From contig JARDYH010000002.1 of the NCBI GenBank assembly GCA_029215795.1, forward strand, positions 270,204,310 through 270,268,309: a stretch of 64,000 nucleotides of DNA, in the 5' to 3' direction. The translations under genes and the position numbers were made by a program. The notes under the pieces were generated by a model. That model made no database searches and was not told the DNA's origin. It worked only from the letters and a program-made list of their open reading frames with translations. This stretch comes from Anniella stebbinsi (taxonomy: Eukaryota; Chordata; Lepidosauria; Squamata; Anniellidae). Positions 11,991-23,564 of the stretch are shown here, in pieces. How positions within the stretch are numbered: position 1 is the stretch's first letter; each line of letters opens with the position of its first letter.

Positions 11991-12460
11991 CTCCCACACA
12001 ATCACAAAATAAAAAAAAATGATTCGAAGCTTGTGTGAAGGAAAGCAGAGCAAAAAATGTCACATATAATTAAGTTTGTGCTTTGAAGACAATGCAGGGA
12101 ATCATGAACAAGTCAAAGGAGACATCTATAAGGTAATGCTGCACAAGAAACATTTGTTTGCTTGAATATTTTCACACCTCAAAACTACACCCCATTGATT
12201 AGGCTGGGGCTCTTCTTCTTAAAAAATGTGCTACCCAAGGAGGGTTGATTCATGGCATTTCAAGGTTAGGTTGGCCCTGCCAGTACAGAGTTATTTTCAG
12301 CCATAGTTCATTGTTGCCATTTAAGATCCCTGAGGGATGCTTAATGAATTAGAACTTCTTTATGGAAGCAGCTGACAGCCTCAATGCGGTAGCTCTCCGT
12401 GCATGAAACATTAAGCCTGAAAGCCTCACTGCGTATGCTGCGATCATGGACTAGGAGCAC

Positions 12461-12602
12461 TTCTGAACAGAGATTTATCAATAGTTTATCTCCCCAAACC
12501 TGAAGGGAAATCCCTCTTTCATCTGGAATTAATAGATCTTCTGTTAGAACCAGCCACTTTTATACAAAGTTAATTTTCCAGATCTCTCTGTTCAGAAGCA
12601 GT
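12461..12602. repeat. Small foldback
   Basis: The arms CTTCTGAACAGAGA and TCTCTGTTCAGAAG are inverted copies about 120 bp apart. Possible short MITE; borders unclear. Confidence 0.45.
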
Positions 12603-12854
12603 CCCAATCCAGAACAATGGCCTCATAGTCTGGAGAGTCTCCATACCATGATTGCACCTACCTGGCAACTACTGATGGGAACTTTCCCTGCTATTGGGCT
12701 GGTGTTACAAGAGACATGCAAACATTACAACCTGCCCCCCCCCCCCGACACATATTCATACACACCCTTCCCAAAGTAATTTTGCCACCCTCCATGGAGC
12801 AATTGCATGGTGTGAAAATGTCCCTTAAAGACCCTTCCTATAGTCAGATTAGAA

Positions 12855-13160
12855 CAGAGGTGCAAAACCTCAGGTCTGGGGTCCCAATCCAGCCCTTGGG
12901 CGGTTGACAGATGGCCCCCCTCCCTCTAGTCTCCCCCTTCACCTGACCACTGATCGCTTGGTTGTTTCCCAGTTTTTGTGCATTTCTAAAAGGCTGACAT
13001 GCCTCTCTGAAGGCTTAATTACGCTAAAATAATGATGCCAATAAGCTAAAATATGCTGGCATTTTCAGGGGGTTTCACCTTGCCCCTTTTGCCTTTGGCC
13101 CCGAATGCAGCCCCTGAGAGCTCCTCCAAAATGGATTGCAACCCTCAGGCTAAAAGCGCT
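12855..13160 (+). repeat. Unclassified interspersed repeat (copy 1 of 2)
   Basis: Collinear with 57245-57545: both carry 'CCACTGATCG(C/T)TTGG', 'GCTGA(C/A)ATGCCT' and end in a GCTCCTCC/GCTTCTCC block and 'AGGCTAAAAG'. Confidence 0.6.
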
Positions 13161-13732
13161 TAGAATGAAGCACTTGTTGTGCTGGGACAATCAGCAGCCC
13201 CTGGAAGGTGGCTAAAACAAGAGCACATTGAAACTTGGCCATTCAAGCTCTCATTACACTGTGGCGTATGCGAACGCTTTCCTCATTTAAACACACAAGG
13301 TCCCCAAAATAGAAAAAGATGATTGTTGTGTGCGCTTACTTTCATATACACTTGCACAGTGTAAAAGAAGAAAAGGCCAGGAATAGACAGTCTCTGAGAT
13401 TTCAAGCTATAAACTGTACCATTGTTTTATATAGCACTTCTATTCCTGAAAGGCTGTAGCAACCAAGAATTAGCCCCCTCCTATCTCCTGTCCCTGATTT
13501 GACCTCAGCTGAGTCATGACCACACAAGAGCAGTCACCGAGGTGGACATTTTGAGGTGTATTTGGGTTTTTATTCATAGTTTCTGGCTCACTATCTTCGA
13601 GTTCAAGCTGATCTCTAAGTAACCACTTGACTATAAGTAGACATTTGCAATTAACGTTTTATAGAATAGAAACACCGCAAAAAACAGGGAGTGGAAGAAC
13701 CGGAGGGCCTGAGAAAACTAGCATACCAAGGC

Positions 13733-13826
13733 TGCAATCCTATTATACACATTTACCTGGGAGTACATCCCACTGAACTCAGTCAGGCTTACTTCTGAGT
13801 AAACATGCAAGGGATTGTGCTGTTAA
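13733..13826. repeat. 'AGTAAGTCCCACTGA' palindromic repeat
   Basis: 'CTGGGAGTACATCCCACTGA' then GGCTTACTTCTGAGTAAAC. It is the clearest of about eight copies; others are near 3966, 14493, 16180, 21001, 25349, 32668 and 45426. Confidence 0.7.
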
Positions 13827-13964
13827 GCCCTTAAGAAAAGTCAGTGGAAACTCACTACAAGGCTGTTGGTGGCCCATTTTTGTAATGATACAAAGGTCAC
13901 AAGAAATGGTCAACACCAACTCCACTGTTTCCCCCCCCCCCCCAAAAAAAATCTGATGCCAGTT

Positions 13965-14188
13965 AGGGTGACCATATGAAAAGGACGACAGTTAAAGCTG
14001 CAGGAGCTATACTAGAGTGACCAGATACAAACTAGAGCAGGGCTCCTGCAGCTTTAACTGTTGTAATGAAGAGGGAATTTCACCAGGTGCTGCATGCCTA
14101 CAAATGACACCTGCTGAAATTCCCTTTTCTATACAACTGTTAAAGATACAGGAGCCCTGTCCTCCTTTTCATATGGTCAGCCTAAGTA
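13965..14188. mobile_element. MITE with 'GGGTGACCATATGAAAAGGA' ends
   Basis: The left end, TAGGGTGACCATATGAAAAGG, is mirrored on the right by TCCTTTTCATATGGTCAGCCT. Inside, GCTGCAGGAGC and its complement GCTCCTGCAGC form a second stem. No clear target duplication. Superfamily not assigned. Confidence 0.7.
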
Positions 14189-14633
14189 ACACACTTAACA
14201 CGGTTTCCCAAACATCTAGTAGCAGCGATGTACTTCTATCCCAAATTAAAAATGGAGGCTTACTTTACTGTACTCTATTACTCTGGGGTCAGTAGATTTA
14301 CTTTTAGCATCTGTAAGCATAAGGACTATCCACACTCAGAGGGCCTCAACCCCTGTCTTGGTGCTCCTTCAAGGGAGAATAATTCTGTTGAGTTTCTGTA
14401 ACCGGTGTGATGGAATGATACAATCTGACACAGCAGAATTCCTCACCACAATGGCGGATGACCAGAATGTAGCAGGGCCAAAACTGTAAGGCTTCAATCC
14501 TATATCCTTAACCTGGAAGTAACTCCATTCATCTCAATGGGACTGACATTGTAATAGACACTTAAAGGATTATGCTATAAATCATGCAGGGATGCAGCGA
14601 GCAGCCTACTCTGGGGTGAGTAGATTGGGCTCA

Positions 14634-14912
14634 TGGGCCTCCAAGTGGACCTGTGGACCTCCAAATGTTGTGGGACTATCAGACCCAGCCAGCATGACCA
14701 ATGATGAGTCATTATGTGAGTTGTAACCGAACAACATCTGGAGAGCAACAGGTTCCCCTCCCCAGTTTATGGGACTGGGCAGGCAACATGGCACCCTTCA
14801 AATGTTTTGGACTACAACTTCCATAAGTCCCAGACAGCATGGCAAATGGTCACAGAGTATGGGGGTTGGGGTCCAAAACACCTGGACAGCATCAGGTTGC
14901 CTACCTCAGCCT
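14634..14912. repeat. Two adjacent 'ACTACAACTCCC' palindromic repeats
   Basis: Copy one at about 14634-14762 and copy two at about 14790-14912. The second reads 'AATGTTTTGGACTACAACTT' and then 'GGTCCAAAACACCTGGACAG'. Confidence 0.7.
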
Positions 14913-14999
14913 CTTGCAGCCCACTAGCAGTTCTCCTATGGTACTCCACATGTGTCTCTGGCAAACAGTTGGGAGAATTACTAAGCTCCTCTATGTGCC

Positions 15000-17900
15000 C
15001 AGAATAAATCATGAGAACACTGGCCAGTTGCTGAGGCTGGAACTCAGCTGAGGACCTGGGCTCTTCATGCTGATCCAAGAGCAAGCTTTTCTGACACTGC
15101 CAACCTGTCCCATCAGTGACACTCACTGACATTGTCACTTTCAAAGCCGGTGTGATCCTGTGCAAATGAACAGACTGTTATGTTCTTTGCCATCCTTAAG
15201 TCTTGGATCACTACATTGTTGGGAAAACGTAGCAAGAACGGAAAGATTTGGCGCGATACACCAAGGACATTAAAAAAAAAGCAACACCCTGCTATTACCG
15301 GCTCCCCAGTAAAAGCAAAAAATACAACATTAAGAGCACAATCCTATGCACATGTAGGCGCACCCTAACTTGTGAATGGACCTGATCCAAAGCATTAAAG
15401 TAAATAAATTAAAGCAAATTGTGCCATTTTAGGCCTATTTAGAATAACAGCATTTCATGACATGCCACTATCTGCATTTTTAAACAGTCATTTTCATTAG
15501 ATCATAAATAATAAGTGGACAAGAAAAAAAACTGTAGCCCAATATTATCCAGGAAGTTGTAGGTTTTCAAATGACAATAAACTGGCCAGTTTTAGACTCA
15601 GACTCTGCACAGCTGGAAATCCAGCCAGCTGACAGCTACCCAAACTGGTAATAACCCAGACATTCCAAGAGACATTTCGTTCTAATTAAACACACATGCA
15701 ACATATGTAATTTTTAAAAATATCAATGTCCTACTGCAGCATTACCATGCAACCGATTTAAGCACCCACCAGCAGAAATACTCTTGTGATCTCTTCCTGA
15801 AAAATTAATGGACTTGTGGGGTAGTTGCCAGAATAATTTAATAAAGAATCAGAGGAAGAGGACATAAAATTCATTATTTGTAGCAACCTGATCTTCCTGT
15901 CTCTTTCCCCATCTCAAGCATCTGCCATCTCCTTCGTCCACTGTGGTGTCCATCTGCTGGAGTTCTGTCTGGCTTTTAAATCATCCATTTCAGCAGGCTT
16001 GTAAATAGCCGCTTGCCTGTGGTAAGAATTGCTTTCAGACAATCAGGCAAAGCTTTTATAAAAAGGTTCATCTCAATTCAGTGAGAAACATCTTCTTTCC
16101 ATGCCTAAAAACTCCGGATGTGGGAACGAAGTCCACATTTTCTCTGCCACCTCCATCTTTTTAAATAAGATTGTAGACTCAACCAAGGCCTATTTACTCG
16201 GACACAAATCCCACTGAAATAAATAGGAATACACATGGAAGGAGTTTAGAGTGCAAGATTCATAACAGATTGGTGAGCAATTCTACGTGGGCATACATTT
16301 CAAATCGGTCACCATATGACTGAGAACCATCATATTTAATATTCACAATGCTATACAGTTATAGTAACATCGCCAGCTTTGTATTCCTGTTAAAATAAAG
16401 CCATATCAGAAAATTGCAACAGTTATGCAACTGTACCAATTCCACTGCAGGGTTTTCAAAGGAAGTGTCAAGAGAAGCCCATGCCTAAGCTTTCAAAGAA
16501 CAAAGCTATTGTCATTTTCATCCTAAGCAAGTTCTATTGAAAACTGGAGGGACTTGGAAGTGGTTCACACACGAACATACATCGCTTGAATACTCTAGAG
16601 TTGCTTAGTGGCGGTGTGGAGTGCAAGTGCCATCGGACAATCACGGTCTTTGAAGTGGTGTATGAGATCTGTGATAGCTATTCTCATATGCAAAAATCAT
16701 CACTTGATATTGCAGTCATCCAGTGATGACCATTGCATGTGTAAACAAAGTCCTTATTTCAACATGTATGTGCTTAGTCTAGAGTTAGATCATAAGTGAT
16801 CCTGGTTCAACTGCGTGGCTCACTTACAAGCTGACGGGACGGGTGATTTGGAATTCAGATGTGGTATTGTTAAACATCGGATTGGAAGTCAGCTTGCATG
16901 TTCTTCCCTTCTTTCCAGTCTAGTGTCCCATAGTAGTAAAAAGTTCATTGGATTTTCTGAAGAGTTTGCAACCCACAACATGCCGCTGGCAAAACCAAAT
17001 ATCAAAAAGAGAGGAATGCATGTTTGTACTGCCTTAAGATAAAATGAAGAAAATATACCAGCTGCCAAAAGGAACAACCTGTATAAGATCTATTTTAAGA
17101 CAGGTGTTAAGGAGCTTTAGAAGGCAATTCAGCCTTGAATCACATTTATATGGCAGTTCACAGCATTCCAAAGCTACTCTAATTACATGTGGCTAGACCT
17201 CAGGCATAGAACCTGCCAGGAAGGTATCTCTGGGGAATATGTCAGTCAGGTTGGTGGTCTAAAATGGCAGATTCTTTCAGGTGTAGGATGGAGCAGGAGG
17301 ACTGGCTTGCGTTTTAAAAGCATAGATGCTCTGTCACTGTCAACTTTTAATGGAAAAAAGCAGGTCCTTATTCCTAAGAAAACTCAGCATACAAAGTCAT
17401 CCCCTTTTCCATTCAAGTTTCACATTTACTTCATTTTATCTCATTCAAGTGCAATTTCATCAACTGGGGTACAAAAAGAAATCCAAAGAAGTCTCATCAT
17501 AAACCCCATGAATAGGATTTCTGAGCTGCTAATCACATGTAGGGCAGAAAACTTCCATGAATAATTTTATTTATTTATTTATTTATTTATTTTTAAGCCT
17601 GCTTATGACTTCAGCTATAGCCAGGCAACAACAAAACCAGGATAAAAATATTTCTTAAGCTCACTTATTTTAACAATCACTATAAACCTTTAACATTAAA
17701 TTCTTCTGAGCATTTGAAATAGCACCCAATACCAACTTGCATTAAGACTGAAAGGCCTTCCCATCTATAACACACAGTTTTTTTTCCAAGCAATATATAC
17801 TGCTGCTTGCACACCTGTGGTAATATGTTCCTAGCTGCACATCCTCTTTTCAGACCAAAAAATCTCTCCAACTTTACATTCTTCCTTGCACCCTTGGTAT

Positions 17901-18239
17901 CTATATAGCCAAATGCATATTATTTTAGGAACACTCCCCATCCCACTTCAAGAGGAACTAGTAACAAGGGCACAATGTCACTCCAATCTCCTTTTAGCGC
18001 CCATTTCCAAGATTTATAGAAGCACGAAACTCAACTCCCAAGAAACGATGGAAAAGGAGAAAATAATGTAGTCGTAACTTGCCCTGCTTTGTTCAGAACT
18101 GAGAAAACAGGTTTCTTTCCCAATTGCAGTGATCACACGGGGATGTCCAACAATATGCACTTGCAGCCCATAGTTCCCCCCTCCCCCTCCCTATATTAGA
18201 CTCCATTTCTTTTTAATTTCTTTAGTATTATTACTTCAC
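15000..18239. other. PALD1: Intron stretch without recognised genes
   Basis: Contains a worn copy of the 'AGTAAGTCCCACTGA' repeat near 16180 and a (TTTA)n run. The region 16560-16800 has a 'TTCACACACGAACATAC' opening like some DNA transposons, not resolved. Confidence 0.35.
17564..17595. repeat. (TTTA)n simple repeat
   Basis: Seven TTTA/ATTT units. Confidence 0.9.
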
Positions 18240-18495
18240 AGTTTCACATCTTATCTTACCATTCTTTTACGGTAGGCATAGTTTGTAATCTCCAATTTTC
18301 AACATAAAGTATTCTGGCTGCTGTCATCAAATAATCTACTAACTCCTGATGTTTTTGGTAAACAACTCCATCTATATAGTTAAGGAGGAAAACCAGGGGG
18401 TCAAGTGGAATTTCATAACCCAAAATGTCTCCTATTGTTCTGTTTATTAGTTTCCAGTATGTTTGAGCCAAATTGTTTCCTACCAAATCCACCCA
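18240..18495 (-). mobile_element. L1-type LINE ORF2 C-terminal fragment (decayed)
   Basis: The minus-strand frame reads WKLINRTIGDILGYEIPLDP and then VDYLMTAARILYVENWRLQT, PTVKEW, stop, DKM. The 'TAARILY...W....PT..EW' pattern is typical of the C-terminal part of vertebrate L1 ORF2. It is the only L1-like piece noticed here; stops show it is dead. Confidence 0.65.
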
Positions 18496-19106
18496 TCCCT
18501 ATATTAAAGCATCATTGGAGCTGCCATTAAGAAAAGGACACAGCTGTTGTCTTTTAAATCTTCTGTTAAGAAAAACACAGAGCCTGTTAAGTGCTGCGGG
18601 TGGAACATGAAGATACCTAAATCCAAATGTCACAAAAATGTGACTTCCACTGATGTGCAATAAAATGCCAGCACTGCTGGAGATCACTTTGTACTTTCAT
18701 GATCAAGGTGGCAGAATGCAGCTTACAACCTGTTTATCTTATTAAAGTCAAGAGATGCCCCAGGTTTCATAAGTTATGCAGTGTCCCTGAAATATTAATG
18801 CTTGCTCCCAAGCCATTTTTTTTTTACTGCATCTATCTACTGAGTGCGTGTGTGGAATCATAAAACTGTACAGGACATGAATGTGGAACCTCCAATCCAG
18901 GGAGTCTCCTTGGGTTTCTCCAGGCGAGTTCCACCTGCTGAAGGACCCTCCTCCTCCAGAAGAATCCCTGCTGTTATCTCTGATCTCAGAAGATTCCCAA
19001 ACTGGGAGGGGGAGCGGCATGCAAGGGAATCTCCACTATTACCATATGGAGATCAAGAAGCTGATTTCCTATCAATTCTGGCTTTAATGTAAAGCAACAT
19101 CACAAT

Positions 19107-19626
19107 CATAGGCATGCGCAGCACATTTCATTAGGGTGTGCATTCAGGATTTTTTTTAAGGCAAACATTTATTGAATACTCAATCATAAAGGACATTTAT
19201 TTTTCTTCATTCATTCAACACTGTAGACACTGATGTCCTACTCTGCGTTCAGCTTGCCTGACCGCGGGAGGGCCATTGCAGTTGGAAGGATGAGGAGTGT
19301 TGTGGTGACACTGGGCAAAGGAGGGGCTTACAAGGTGATATTTGGGGGTCCTCCTCCTTGCCTCTTTGAAGCTTGGTTACAAGCAGAGAGGCTCTCAGCA
19401 AAGCGATTCCTTTTCGCTCCAGCTGCTGGGAACAATGGTGCTCTCTCGGAGGCAGCGGTTCTTCAGCGTGGTGGTGGAGCAGCCAGAGGGCAGTCAGAGG
19501 ACCATTCCTGCTGTGTTCAGATCCCCCCCTGGACCTTACTCAAAGGCCCCCTCAATTCTGTGCTTATTGCTTGAGCCATTAGGGTGTGCCTGGGCACACC
19601 GGGAACACCCCTTGTGCACGCCTATG
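19107..19626. mobile_element. Non-autonomous hAT element with perfect 8-bp target duplication
   Basis: 520 bp. The ends are CATAGGCATGCGC and GTGCACGCCTATG, inverted with two mismatches. They are flanked exactly by ATCACAAT at 19099-19106 and 19627-19634. An 8-bp duplication is diagnostic of hAT-type insertion. Both ends also carry the word TTAGGGTGTGC. The plus-strand frame inside (19233-19574) has no recognisable transposase. Confidence 0.88.
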
Positions 19627-19814
19627 ATCACAATGTATTCAAACCACTAGGAAGCAGTTCTTAAATATAAGATTTAAAAGGCTTGTTCTCTGCAGCAATT
19701 TACTAAAGCCATTTCATATTCCACAAAATGGCAAACCTGTGCTTGCCACTGAGTTTACACTTAGAGGGAGCTCCAGCCAATCTTAGCTCTTTGATTAGTC
19801 TATTTTACTTTTTA

Positions 19815-19985
19815 TATATTTATTTCACATTCTGTCAAGGAGCTCAAGGCAGTCTACAACGTTCTCGCCCCTTTCATCTCCACAACAGCCCTGAGAGGTA
19901 GGTTAAGCTGGGTGGAAGTGACTGGCCTGAAGTCACCCAGTAATCCTTACGGCTGAGTGGGGGATTTGAATTTCCACTCCAATAT
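19815..19985. repeat. MIR-like / CORE-type interspersed repeat
   Basis: 'GCCCTGAGAGGTAGGTTAAG', then 'TGAAGTCACCCAGTAATCC' and GGCTGAGTGGGGGATTTGAA. The pattern 'AGGTAGGTTA...AAGGTCACCCAGT...GGGATTTGAA' is MIR-like. Confidence 0.6.
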
Positions 19986-19989
19986 TACA

Positions 19990-21099
19990 CACATGAAAGA
20001 GACATTCACATATTATAGAATGTTCTTGTTGTGTAGTGAACACCTAAAACATGCAGTGTGTTTGCAGAGTGCTTCACTTCTTAATACAATAAGTAATTTC
20101 TTAGTGCCAAGAGTACTGGTAGTAACAACTGGATCAAGAAAAATCTCATTTTCTTTCAGACCTCAACCAGCACCCTTTCCCTCTTGCAATCTGGGGTCAT
20201 AAAGGAGGATTGGCTAATAATCCTGCTTGAATCATTTACAGTTCTTTCCATACATATCCCCTCTCCACCACACACTCACTGGGCTACGCTTGCTCTCAAG
20301 CTTGTGATACATTGTGATCTGGATTGTCAGGTTGTTCAATGGTGGATGGCAAGTAAACAGTTCTGCCTCTGTAGTCATGGGTTGGGACTGGCTGGTCTCT
20401 ACTATTCTACAACTCAAACCCTGAATTGCCACTTGGTTTCCATGCCAAACTGAGGACCAGTTCTATAGTACAGAGAATCAAATATTTTGGGACAAAGATG
20501 CAACAATTACATTTTCCTTCCACTTTTAATATGAATTTTGAAAAATGGCAGCCTCTTGGAACAAAGGAGGAAAGGGGCGCAGAAGGAAAGGACTCCATCA
20601 TTCTTATGGGAATTTCTTTTTAAAGTGACCTAAACCCTTCACAGTTGTTTAGAGAATTATTATTAACTCCAGCTGAGGTCTAGGGCATGCCTTTGATCTG
20701 CATTCACTACAATCTGCAAGCTTACCAAAACCACATGTTTCAATCTAAGCTTGATTTTAAAGTCCATTAGTGTGGTGCTTTGAATATATGTTTGCTTTCC
20801 AAAAAGCAGCAGTTAAGAGAGAGAATTAAGTATATTCTCCATCCCCAAGTGGGATTATAATATGATAGCTGGACAAGATGCCTGCTTTGTGACTTCTTGA
20901 GTTTGGTCAACTGGAGCACAGTCTTCCCATTTTAGCCAGATGCCAGAAGGGCTGCTTTCCATTTGACAATCTCAAGGTTTAACCTATTCTGGACAAATTA
21001 AGGTTGCAATCATCTGCATACTTCCCTGGGAATAAGTTCCTTTGAAATGCATGGGACATAACGTCTAGCTAAATACATGTAGGATTTAGGATGGTCACT
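19990..21099. other. PALD1: Intron stretch without recognised features
   Basis: Only a worn 'GGGAATAAGTTCC' palindromic repeat near 21001-21062. Confidence 0.4.
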
Positions 21100-21640
21100 T
21101 AAGCATTGCCCAAAAAGAGGAATTGCATTACAAAAAAAAAGAGGACAAAAGAGGTCACCGAGTTACATAGCATTTGCATATGCAAATTTTATTTACGAAT
21201 GCAATTTTAGAAGTAATAACTATAATTTGAACAGAAAATTAAACCTCTCACCGTAGTCAATAAGAACGAAAAGGTGTCTTGTGTACCTGCTCAGTCTGTT
21301 GCCCAGGTGCTGACTGATAATGGGCCTTCCCCTGCTCTCCCTTCTGATGATTCTTTGATTTTAAACTGAGATCCCAGGGAGGCCGGATTTGGCCTCTGGG
21401 CCTGACGTTCTGTACCCCTGCCCTGCGCAATGGTATTGTCACTGCCGCTTTTATAAACAGGCCTAATTTCTTCTCTCACATCCCTGCCTCGCACTCTGCT
21501 TCGGTGAGAAGAATGCACCCAAACAGACTCAGACTCAACAAATAGAGAACCCTTTCAAATGGAGGACTGTCTTCTGCCAGCTCTTCAAATCGGGAGGCCT
21601 GGCCCATGCAATGCAGGAAACCTAGCCACCCTAACAGAAT
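21100..21640 (-). repeat. Interspersed repeat carrying a 162-bp extra block
   Basis: Related to the shorter copy at 36134-36428: both share AATATGCAAAT/CATATGCAAAT near one end, ATAACTATAATTT, CTCACC(A/G)TAGT, and end in 'TCAAAT...GGAGGAC(T/C)GTC' and GCCACCCTAAC-like text. The block 21366-21527 is absent from the 36-kb copy. Confidence 0.6.
21366..21527 (+). repeat. 162-bp direct repeat, copy 1
   Basis: By base-by-base reading it is identical to 22430-22591. It starts CTGAGATCCCAGGGAGGCC and ends GCACCCAAACAGA. Confidence 0.92.
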
Positions 21641-22429
21641 TGCATTTTAATTTGCCAACTGCAAAAAGGGCAACACATCTGTTTTTTAATTACCAGAGGG
21701 ACATTCCAGAAGACTCTTAAACACAAATGGGATTTAATTAGCCTCCACAGTTCTATGGCAGCATAAAGAGAAATCATCAAAACAAGGCAGCCGCTCCCTG
21801 AGACACTGTATATACTATGCAGGTAATAAAACAGGGGGGGGGGGGGCCTTGTGAAACAGACATTTAAAAAAGGCTGTTATTTCTTCCTTTTCGTGACACA
21901 GGAAAACTATGTGCATTCACAAAAGATGCAGCCATACAAAATGCTGCACTGTTTGTACAGCAGTGATAAATGCTTTAAGATCGTTACAGAGCCACATACT
22001 TGCAAGTTAAAATGAGATTACTTTCAATTGCATGAAAATGACACTCCCAAGTAAGAGTCTGTAGTCTCATTAAAACGTTTAAAATCTATAATCTTTTTTA
22101 AAAGAATACCACAATTAGGAAATGTTTACAGAGTTATAAACAGCACACAGACTAGTAAATGGTTTACAAATATCATAAAAAGTGGGTGTGAGACTATAAA
22201 AACACATACATCCTTTTGGAAGGAAATGGTTGTCTTGAATTCTCAGTCTTACATCTGACAGTAAACTGTAAACAGACCTGGATATACTTTTATACCTTCA
22301 CATACTGTTTCCTTGTATGGTGGGTGGGATACACCCTACAGTGTAGTGCACAGAAGCTGGGAAACCACTCAACTATTGATGGTCAGGAGAAAGAGGATGA
22401 GGTCACCTAAGGAATCCCAGAGGGCCAGG

Positions 22430-22591
22430 CTGAGATCCCAGGGAGGCCGGATTTGGCCTCTGGGCCTGACGTTCTGTACCCCTGCCCTGCGCAATGGTAT
22501 TGTCACTGCCGCTTTTATAAACAGGCCTAATTTCTTCTCTCACATCCCTGCCTCGCACTCTGCTTCGGTGAGAAGAATGCACCCAAACAGA
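22430..22591 (+). repeat. 162-bp direct repeat, copy 2
   Basis: Identical to 21366-21527; the two copies are offset by 1064 bp and their flanks are unrelated. Confidence 0.92.
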
Positions 22592-22907
22592 AGACCTTAG
22601 TACCCTGGACAGAATCTAAGTTTTCTGAAGAGCCATTCTCAGAAGCAAGTGTGGGGCAGTATCTACAGCGGCCTGAAGAAAACTACAAATCTGGGCTGTT
22701 GGCATAACAGAGTTCAGCAGGAATTTCTCCCACCATGTTGAGTTTATTTTCTTCGGACTTCTTTGCATGGGAGAAGGATGATTTAAATACAAGTTTGATT
22801 AAGCGATCTCTGTCAAGTAATCTCTACCTTTTGAAGGAGGTGGGCAGGGAATTTCAAGGAATTTTTGCCATACATCCAAAGTGGAAAGTTGATTGAAGAT
22901 GATGATG

Positions 22908-22908
<1 letters not shown>

Positions 22909-22944
<36 letters not shown>
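22909..22944. repeat. (CAA)n microsatellite
   Basis: Twelve CAA units preceded by a GAT triplet run. Confidence 0.95.
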
Positions 22945-22946
<2 letters not shown>

Positions 22947-23215
22947 GAAGATACAATACAGCTCTATGGTTTGGTAGTAGTAGTTACTCCAGGCTGCTCT
23001 GCTGTCTGCAAAATTTGCAGGAAAAAAGAAAGGGTTAAAGAAAGTTGTCTGTCTGTGGGCCTCTTTCTTTGGTCATGCTAGGTGGGGCTGAAGCAAGTTA
23101 AAAGGTGGAGCCCTCCGCACCAGCTACTTTAGTAGAAACCTTTTCTATAGAAAGGCATTTCCAAACAATACATTGCATTTTCATTCTCTAACCTCTGTGC
23201 TTATCCCACCTCTCA

Positions 23216-23564
23216 GGGTGCATCTACAAGAGGCATTTAAAGCTCTTTCAAGGCGCATTAAAATTTTTACCTCTACAAGAGAAGAGCGCAAATCAGGGGT
23301 TGAGGCGCGTTTTCCCTCCAATTATGCGCATTATCGAATGTGCGTTACATAGTGAGTTTTGATTTACTGCGGCTGTTAAAGCACATTATGCCCATGTGAT
23401 TCTCTGCATTAAGCATCTCTAAAGCGTGTTTCGTACTGCCGGTAAGGTAACCAGTTATGCGCTTAACCACCTCCCGCATACAGTGGTTTGCCGTAAAAGC
23501 GATTCCGAGAAGATGCCCATAATCGGGCAACCAGGCGCCAAACCAAATTCTTCTAGAGGGGACC
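23216..23564. mobile_element. MITE, 'CTCTACAAG' family, copy 1
   Basis: 349 bp, collinear with 48807-49161. It begins GGGTGCATCTACAAGAGGC and ends CTTCTAGAGGGGACC. The interior is full of GCGCATTA / TATGCGC words. Flanking triplets TCA and TTC do not match, so the target duplication has decayed here. Confidence 0.8.

Noticed and set aside
22313..22600. 95-aa plus-strand frame across the 162-bp repeat
   Set aside because: Only part of it lies in the repeat and the other copy has a different upstream frame; no sign of coding constraint.
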